A stretch of 64,000 nucleotides of DNA from Oscarella lobularis (Eukaryota > Porifera > Homoscleromorpha > Homosclerophorida > Oscarellidae). The notes under the pieces are model-generated. The model worked only from the letters and a program-made list of their open reading frames with translations, did not search any database and was not told the origin of the DNA. The first letter of the stretch is position 1, and the number at the start of each line of letters is the position of its first letter. Position numbers and translations under genes: made by a program. Positions 57,401 through 64,000 of this stretch are shown here, one piece after another. The stretch lies in NCBI RefSeq assembly GCF_947507565.1, contig NC_089175.1:5507733-5571732 (forward strand). Direction: 5' to 3'.

Positions 57401-58102
57401 GACGCACATGCTGAGGAGCTGGGGTCTCGACGAGAAGTACATTCGACTCATGCTTGTAAGTCAAAGAGAGTTATATATAATCAGTACTATTGGACCGTTC
57501 TCTAGGAAAAGGAATTGACGCTGTCGAGACTTATGCACATGTCTGAGGCGGAGATCAACTCTCTTGGATTGCCCATGGTACGTATGGGGAATATATAAAT
57601 AATAAATAACTAATATATTAATAATAAATATAATTTTTTATAATTTTTTTTATTTTAGGGTCCCCGCGTGAAACTCGTCCGCGGCTTGGAAAATCTCCGC
57701 GGTCCGTCGTACGCTCCCCCGCCGCCGCCTCAGCCGTCGATGCACGACTATCCGCCGCCGCCGCCGCCGCCGTCTCATCATCACCCCCGTCATCATCACC
57801 ACCTCCCCCAACATCATCATCTCGTCGTTGAATCGCCGGACTCGCTAACCGCGCGACCGCAATCGTCTCATGCCAAACTCCCGTCGGCTCGACCGCGATC
57901 CGAGTTTCGGCCGTCGCCCGCCGAAGCGCTGCCGCCTTCCCATCGATTATCCATGCACATGTCGCAGCACAGCGGCGCTCCTATGCCCGCGCAGATGCCT
58001 TTTGAAATGCAAGGGCGATCTCTCTATCCGGTCGCGTGTCGCGGAAGTACGATTTATGTTGAGCCCAGTCCTTATTATCAGATGGCGGGGAGGCGAAGTT
58101 GA
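49474..58102 (+). CDS. MASK/ANKHD1-ANKRD17 family ankyrin-KH protein with SAM domain
   Basis: RNA-binding scaffold family linked to growth, JAK/STAT, Hippo and innate-immune signalling in bilaterians. I traced 28 exons summing to 5217 bases (1738 residues). Residues 25-650: about fifteen ankyrin repeats (KDGCTPLMLAAREGH, SGSNDDTPLTLACWKGH), ending FRNGHVDVVDWLLKRINHCPSDEECQ, which matches the end of the human second ankyrin block (FPSDIEC). Then a Lys/Glu coiled coil (EKEKEKNKRKAALRRKEKKK), an acidic run, Ser/Pro linkers, and a KH domain (exons 54853-55447: ISVPNGMVGRIFGLGGSRINQI, EISGAQITIPRRPSS). The C-terminal exons 57238-57700 encode a SAM domain (MLRSWGLDEKYIRLMLEKELTLSRL, INSLGLPMGPRVKLVRGLENL), absent from human ANKHD1/ANKRD17 as I know them. 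Four introns have GC donors (51473, 51733, 51891, 53726). The first intron is 1.1 kb. Confidence 0.88.
50277..51365. other. First intron of the MASK-like gene
   Basis: 1.09 kb, much longer than other introns here. AT-rich at its start; contains a CRE-like gtgacgtcac at about 51256-51265. A second promoter or enhancer is possible. No coding sequence is seen. Confidence 0.4.
53873..53896. repeat. 24-base poly-G run
   Basis: Uninterrupted G24 in the intron before exon 15 of the MASK-like gene; length is likely variable and sequencing error-prone. Confidence 0.9.
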
Positions 58103-58677
58103 GTGGCCTCGATTCTTTTTTTTGTGTGTTTACCCGACCGTGATGTGAGTCTTTTTTCTTATCTGTTATTTCTTTTTTTTCTCTCTCTCTCGCCGGTGCA
58201 GTGGGAGGCAACTCCCTCACCCCGTGTATCGTTCTCGCGCATTTGAGACTTTTCCGTTTCGCTGAACAGATTGTTAGTGGGTTTTTCTCGTTGTGATGAT
58301 TGTTTTTTTCTGCCTGTGTTCTAATGAGAAGCAGCGTGTTTAGCAAGGGTCGCAGATGGGTGGCGGATGCGTGTGATCGGTATAGGTGAAATTCTTTTAG
58401 GATTTGATTTGATTTTGATCTCTGTACAATCGGTACAGTAGCGATTTTTGGGCATGGACGTGTGTTTTAATTAATTGTATGACGCGATAATCGCTACTAT
58501 ATCTAAGCACTTTTGTTTCTTTTTTTGAAAGAGACAATAAATAACTAAACAATCGTTGCTTTGAAGGGGATGACAACTGTTGATATGAATTGTACGGAAG
58601 TAGAAAGGATTATCTACATTTGTAACGGTAGCGGACACGAAAGCGTTAGCAGCACGTAGCAGCTCGCGTTCTTCTCC
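58103..58677. other. Spacer between MASK-like gene and ABC-1
   Basis: 3' untranslated region of the MASK-like gene (pyrimidine-rich, aataaat near 58536) and promoter of ABC-1. No gene. Confidence 0.45.
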
Positions 58678-59572
58678 ATGCATCCTCCAGCAGTTCGATG
58701 CGAGAACGTCGTCGTATCGTACGGCTTTCGCAAGCGAGTCTCCGTCCTGAAAGGCCTCAATTTGTCCGTCCCCAAACGAGCCATGTAAGCAGCCGAACGC
58801 TCGAAAGGGATAACCTGTACGAGCAATACGACGACAAAGCGAGCGTTTCGCCGCGCGCGTAAGGCTCCCCGACCCCATAAGAGACCGGTGACGTCACCCC
58901 GTGGGGACCGAAGACCACAAAGTTCGTCGTGTAGCGACACCGCACAAATATGCATAGATTCGCGCACCATTTTTTAATCGAAGGGGCGTCATGGGGTGGA
59001 CTTAGAACGAGTTCTTCTTTGTACAGTTACGGGTTACTGGGTCCGAGTGGGTGTGGCAAGACGACGCTGCTTCGATGCATCGTCGGTCGTTTGTCGCCCA
59101 ATTCGGGACTCGTCGAAGTGTTCGACGAGAAGCCGAATTCGGCGCGAAGTCAAATTCCGGGTCGAGGCGTCGGCTACGTGCCTCAGGTGATAAAATAAAT
59201 AAATTAATTAATTATTTAATTGTAATCTGCGGTTTTCTTAGGAAATTGCTCTGTTTGCTGACTTCAACGCTTTCGAGCATCTCCGATATTTCGGAATGCT
59301 TCACGGCATGGATAAGGAAGCGATCGAAAAGAAATCGAGATTTCTAGTCCATTTGCTCAATCTTCCCGACCCCAAACTACTGGTCAAAAATCTCAGGCAA
59401 TAAATAAATAAATAAATAAGTAAATAAATAAATAATATTTTATTTTTAGTGGTGGACAGCAGAGAAGAGTGTCACTTGCCATCGCGTTGCTACACGATCC
59501 TCCTCTTCTCATCCTAGATGAGCCGACAGTCGGACTGGATCCTCTTCTGAGGCAACGGTACAATTCTTGTAT

Positions 59573-59611
<39 letters not shown>

Positions 59612-60698
59612 TTGTTTTTAGCATATGGTTGTATTTGAGAGAAATTTTGAATCAGAGTAATACGACTGTGATTATTACGACTCATTACATCGAGGAAGCC
59701 AGTCAAGCGGATGTGGTAGGATTTTTTTTCGAGAGGGAGGTTGGTGGTTTTGAGATTAGGTGTCTTTCTCCCCTGCGTTTAGGTCGGCTTGATGAGAAAC
59801 GGGGATATCTTGGCTCAATCGTCGCCGCACACTCTCATGGAAAGACACCAATTAAAAGTGCGAATCGACATTCTTTATCTTCTTCTAAATCTTTTTTTCT
59901 TTCTTTTCTCTCCAGACTCTCGAAGAGGTCTTTCTCAAATTGTGCATGGATGCCGATCGATCGTTTACGGAGACCGTGATCGAAAGCAGCGTACGCGTTA
60001 AAAAAGAAAATGATTCAATAATTTCCTTAGCGTTCGAAATTAGATAAAGAGATCGCTATCTCTCACGTCATCGTCTAAGGAACACGTCGAAGTGCACAAA
60101 ATGGACGAAAAAGCGCCGCTGCTTCGCAGCAATCGCAGCACCAGCGGCAAGAGCGGTTCTCTACGAAAACCAAATATCTTGCTATCCAAAGGTGCGTCAG
60201 AATGCGGGGGCGTGTTCTTGCCTATTCTTTTTCCCTTATATATAGACGATGGAGAAAGACGTTGCAGGGATGCGTTTTGCTGCTCCAAGAAGAGTCTGAC
60301 CAACATTGGAGCACTCATGTGGAAGAACGTCGTCAAGTCGATTCGAAATCCAGGGTAAGAAAAACAACACTCTTTTTTGCTCGGTATCTATTTATTTATT
60401 TATGTATGTATTTATTGTCTGTAGTCTTCTCCTTTTTGAATTTTTTCTTCCCGCTTTTCAAGTCATTCTCTTTTGCCTCTCCATTGGCGGCTCTCCGAGC
60501 GATCTTCCCGTAGCAACAGTGAATCTCGACAGCGGCTTCCTTGGAACAAACAGTAACGAATCTCGTTCTCTCTTTCTCATTCACATTTATATATGTTCTA
60601 CATATAGTGGGCAATATCTTCTTGAACTGCATAAACAACAATACAGTCAAAAAGGTAATGTATTAATTAATCGATTCGATTTATTTTGTGAAAGGATC

Positions 60699-60729
<31 letters not shown>

Positions 60730-62299
60730 GATGCCTTTCTCGACTGTCGACGAAGCAGTACACGAAGCCGTGAAAGGTCATACGTACGGCTACGTGTTGA
60801 TACCGGAAACCTTCACTACGGATCTCATAAAACGATTCGTTATGTCATTAACTATTGTGGCTATTTGCTACGTCACTCTTGCTACGTAGTCTGCAGGAAT
60901 GCACGAAGGCTAGCAATAGTACAGTCGAGGGATCGACAATCTCTGTCAGTCTCGATCAAACCGGTCTGCAAAATTAATTTTGAGTCATAACTCATAAGCC
61001 TCGACCTTGGTTTTCTTCTCAGACGACCAGCTCTCTATTGTTATAGTGAGAGCTATTCAGAATGCTTATACGGTGAGATAATTAATTAGTTAAATAAATT
61101 TTAATTATTTGCTTTGTGTATCGTAGTGCTTCTTGAATGAAGCGGCCGATATTTCGCCAACGAAATTCAATCCGCAGTCAATGGAGTCTCCAGTGACGGT
61201 AATATTCGTCGAAATGTTTTTTTTCTTTTTTGTGACTCTCTACATTACGAAATGAACGGCAGTTTATCAAACCGGTTTACGGCTCACTCGATTCAAAGTT
61301 CACTGACTACGTCATTCCTGGAATCATAGTCAGGTACACGCGTCATAGACTCAACATAATCCCTATTGATTTCTTGAATCCATAGCATAGCCTTTGGACT
61401 AACCATTGCCTTGACTTCAATGGCATTCGTTATCGAGCGAAAAGAAGGTCTCGTAGAGAGAACGTGGGTTGCAGGTAAATTCGAAAGAAAGACAACAAGA
61501 TCACATTATTTATTTTTATTTTTATTAATTAATTAAATAATTAAAGGCGTTTCCACCATGCAAATGTTACTGGGTCACGTCTTCGTTCAAATCATTATTA
61601 TTATCATTCAGATGCTGGCTATGGTCTTCTTTGCCATCGTCGTTTTCAAAGTACAATAGTATATATGTATGTATCCTTTTGAAGCGTCGTTGAGATTTTC
61701 TCCTCTGCAGATTCAGGTTGTTGGCAGCGTTGCTCTTCTACTTCTACTCACCTTTGCTCAAGGCTTTGCCGGTAAGAGTTGCCTACCCTAACTCGTTCTA
61801 TTCTATTGATGCATTCTTTTTTTAGGGATGAGCTTTGGTATGTGAAATTTTGATTATGTTTGCTCTGCTTTACTTTTTCGTAAGGATTTGTCGTCTCTGC
61901 GTTCTGTGAGTATGAAACGACTGCCATACAACTGACGATGGGCTGCTTTTTTCCCATCTTTATACTCAGCGGTAAGTTCTTGTTATATTAGTGGCGAAAT
62001 TGCTATGTATGCACGCACTCTGCTATTAGGTGTCTTATGGCCCCTTCAGTCGATGCCCCGTTGGCTCATGTACGTCAGCAATACTTTGCCCACAACCCGA
62101 GCCGCTGCGGCGATGCGATCCATAACGGAGCGAGGTCATTTTCTATGGAAATTATTTTACTCGTTAAATGAATTGAAGTTTTATAAATAAAGGTTGGGGT
62201 CTGACGTGGAGCGAAGTGTGGCAAGGATATCTCGTCAGTCTCGCTTGGATTGTCGTTCTCTTGATCATAGCTGCAATTGGACTCAAGATTAGAAAGTGA
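58678..62299 (+). CDS. ABC-1: ABCH/ABCG-like half-transporter
   Basis: Half-transporter with nucleotide-binding domain before the membrane domain, closest in style to the ABCH group (arthropod 'ABCG20/23-like'). About twenty short exons. Residues 41-48 are Walker A (GPSGCGKT); then the Q-loop VGYVPQEIALF, signature [10 protein letters not shown], Walker [14 protein letters not shown] and switch His [14 protein letters not shown] linker with a DEKAPLLRS segment leads to the membrane domain: [19 protein letters not shown], an extracellular loop with Asn-X-Thr/Ser sites, then [24 protein letters not shown], two long helices, [23 protein letters not shown] (ABC-2 signature) and a last helix ending LKIRK. 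One intron has a GC donor (59397). It should work as a dimer exporting lipids or hydrophobic compounds; the substrate is unknown. The exon edge near 60845 is the weakest. Confidence 0.88.
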
Positions 62300-62429
62300 A
62301 AAAAAATGCGCTTGTCATTATAGCAAATGCGTGCACGGTGTCCTTCCAAATGTAGTACTGTAGTACAATGTCTTGTATCGTGACGTCACTATTGCACGTG
62401 CGTAATTCACGTGACAGTTCGTATAACAG

Positions 62430-64000
62430 ATGGCCGTTTCGTTGCCGAACGACGGCTCCGCGGGGCTCGCCGTGCGCGGAAATCGTCTCGACAAGGCATA
62501 CGGCGTCGGTCGCAGCAAACTCAGAGTGCTGAAATCGCTCGACATTCAAGTTCCTTACGGCGCGATGTAAGACGAAGGTGTTACGACACCTTTTCTCCTC
62601 CCGATTCGACGTTTAGATACGGTCTCCTCGGACCGAGCGGATGCGGAAAGACGACGCTCCTTCGCTGCATACTCGGCCGACTTCGCGTCGACGCCGGCGA
62701 AGTCGTCGTTCTCGAATATCCGCCCAATACGCCCGGAAATGGGGTTCCCGGCCGAAAAGTCGGCTACATGCCGCAAGTAGGGCCCTACAAATGAACCTGA
62801 AGACATAGTTTAATTAATTTAATAATTAATTTTTAATTTAATTAAGGAAACGGCTCTCTTTGGAGATTTTACTATCAAGGAGCATTTGGAGTATTTTGGA
62901 AAGTTGCACAAGATGTCGAATTCGGACATCAAAGGTCGATTGTCGTTTCTCATCGAACTGCTAGAATTGCCTGACAAAAGCAGACTCATTCGAACTCTCA
63001 GGTTCATCATCATTATAATGACATTGATTAGTGTGTTAATAATTTTCTCTTTTAGTGGTGGGCAGCAGAGGAGAGTGTCCTTTGCTGTGGCTCTGCTTCA
63101 GGAGCCGCCTCTTCTAATACTGGACGAACCGACAGTGGGAGTCGATCCTCTTCTGAGAGCCAGGTACGAATCTATATAATCAATTAATTATTAGTGATCT
63201 CTTACACGTGTGACTTTAGGATATGGAAACATCTTCGCGAAATCGTCACGCGATCGACGACTACCATAATGATTACGACTCATTATATCGAAGAGGCTCG
63301 ACAAGCCGACGTGGTACATAAGTCAATAGTCTCGCCACATACACGTCATTTTTTTTGTCTCTTTGAGGTTGGATTGATGAGAAACGGGAAAATCTTGGCC
63401 GAATCCGAGCCGAATCGTCTCATGCAAAAACACGGCTTCGGCGTAAAATTATTTTCATGTAATCAATTATAAATCTTAAAAAGACTTACTAGTTTTGTTT
63501 AGAATTTGGAGGACGTCTTTCTCAAACTCTGTCAAACGTCAGACAATGACTACGACGACAGTCCACCTCGCTCACCAACGAATACCAGCGTAAGACTCAA
63601 ATATTCTCTATTGTCCGCTCAACGTTGTGTATCAGATTCAAGATTGTGACGTACTTCGCGCTGACGAGAAAGCACCCCTCACCAACAACACTCTCTTGGC
63701 GTCTTCTATCGATGATTATAGTATCGATTCAGTAAAGGGTAAATATGGCTTTTAATTATTAATCTATTGATTTTTGCTGACGTTTTTTTCTCTCTCAGAC
63801 TTTCAATCTCAAGGCTTTTGCGCAATGTATGGGCCGTCGTGGAGTAATGTGAGCAATACGGCGGCTGTTGTGTATAAGAACTTTTCTCGATTCCGACGAA
63901 ATCTCGGGTAGATTAAATGAGATTATTATTTCTTTGCATTGTGACGTCTCCTTCTTTTCGTTTTAGATTGCTTTTGTTTCAGTTTCTTCTGCCTTCGATA
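62430..64000 (+). CDS. ABC-2: tandem paralogue of ABC-1, cut by window end
   Basis: Starts 131 bp after ABC-1 with [12 protein letters not shown]. Same exon plan: [17 protein letters not shown] (Walker A), [81 protein letters not shown], then the linker with DEKAPLTNN and the first membrane helix just beginning (LLFQF...) at the window edge. The intron before the signature motif has a GT donor (gttcat) where ABC-1 has GC. An old tandem duplication: protein clearly paralogous, introns unlike. The membrane domain lies outside the window. Confidence 0.87.

Overview
The window is animal nuclear DNA: spliced genes with short GT-AG (and many GC-AG) introns, multidomain extracellular proteins, and conserved metazoan genes (a DHHC palmitoyltransferase, Van Gogh/Strabismus, MASK/ANKHD1, ABC half-transporters). 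Compact genes, introns of about 45-100 bp and the mix of families suggest an early-branching animal. My best guess is a homoscleromorph sponge (Oscarella-like), by inference and not by database match. I recognised no rRNA, tRNA, CRISPR array or transposase/reverse-transcriptase gene.

Region 1 (1-35.6 kb) is a rapidly evolving receptor cluster. The repeated unit is a divergent gene pair: on the minus strand an intronless GPI-anchored Ly6/uPAR (LU, three-finger fold) gene, and 56-409 bp away on the plus strand a spliced single-pass immunoglobulin-superfamily (IgSF) receptor. Five pairs are recognisable (LU-1/IgSF-1, LU-2/IgSF-2, LU-3/IgSF-3, LU-4/IgSF-4, LU-6/IgSF-8). A decayed pair (LU-5 remnant/IgSF-5, lacking its 5' end) and two receptors without LU partners (IgSF-6, IgSF-9) also lie here. 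At 27.3-29.7 kb a chimera joins an LU domain, a very long Thr/Pro/Lys stalk and two Ig domains on one strand. Receptors come in a short form (D1-D2-D3-D4-TM-tail) and a long form with 3 or 5 tandem A+B Ig modules. Resolved receptor introns are phase 1, so domains can be gained or lost in frame. Fragments of the palmitoyltransferase gene at 0.2-1.5 kb recur between pairs, showing that the duplication unit once included it. Cell-surface display, dispensable members, frameshifts, nonsense codons, deletions and unlike cytoplasmic tails are what one expects of an allorecognition or innate-immune receptor complex.

Region 2 (35.9-49 kb) holds single genes: Van Gogh (minus, intronless), a phytanoyl-CoA dioxygenase-like gene (minus), two tandemly duplicated secreted thyroglobulin-1/Kazal genes flanking an unrecognised gene, and a five-finger C2H2 zinc-finger gene.

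Region 3 (49.5-64 kb) holds a 28-exon MASK/ANKHD1-type gene (ankyrin repeats, coiled coil, KH, C-terminal SAM) and two tandem ABCH/ABCG-like half-transporters, the second cut by the window end.

Exon joins were made by eye from splice signals, reading-frame phase and comparison between paralogues. For the fully traced genes the summed exon lengths are divisible by three. No transcript evidence was available.
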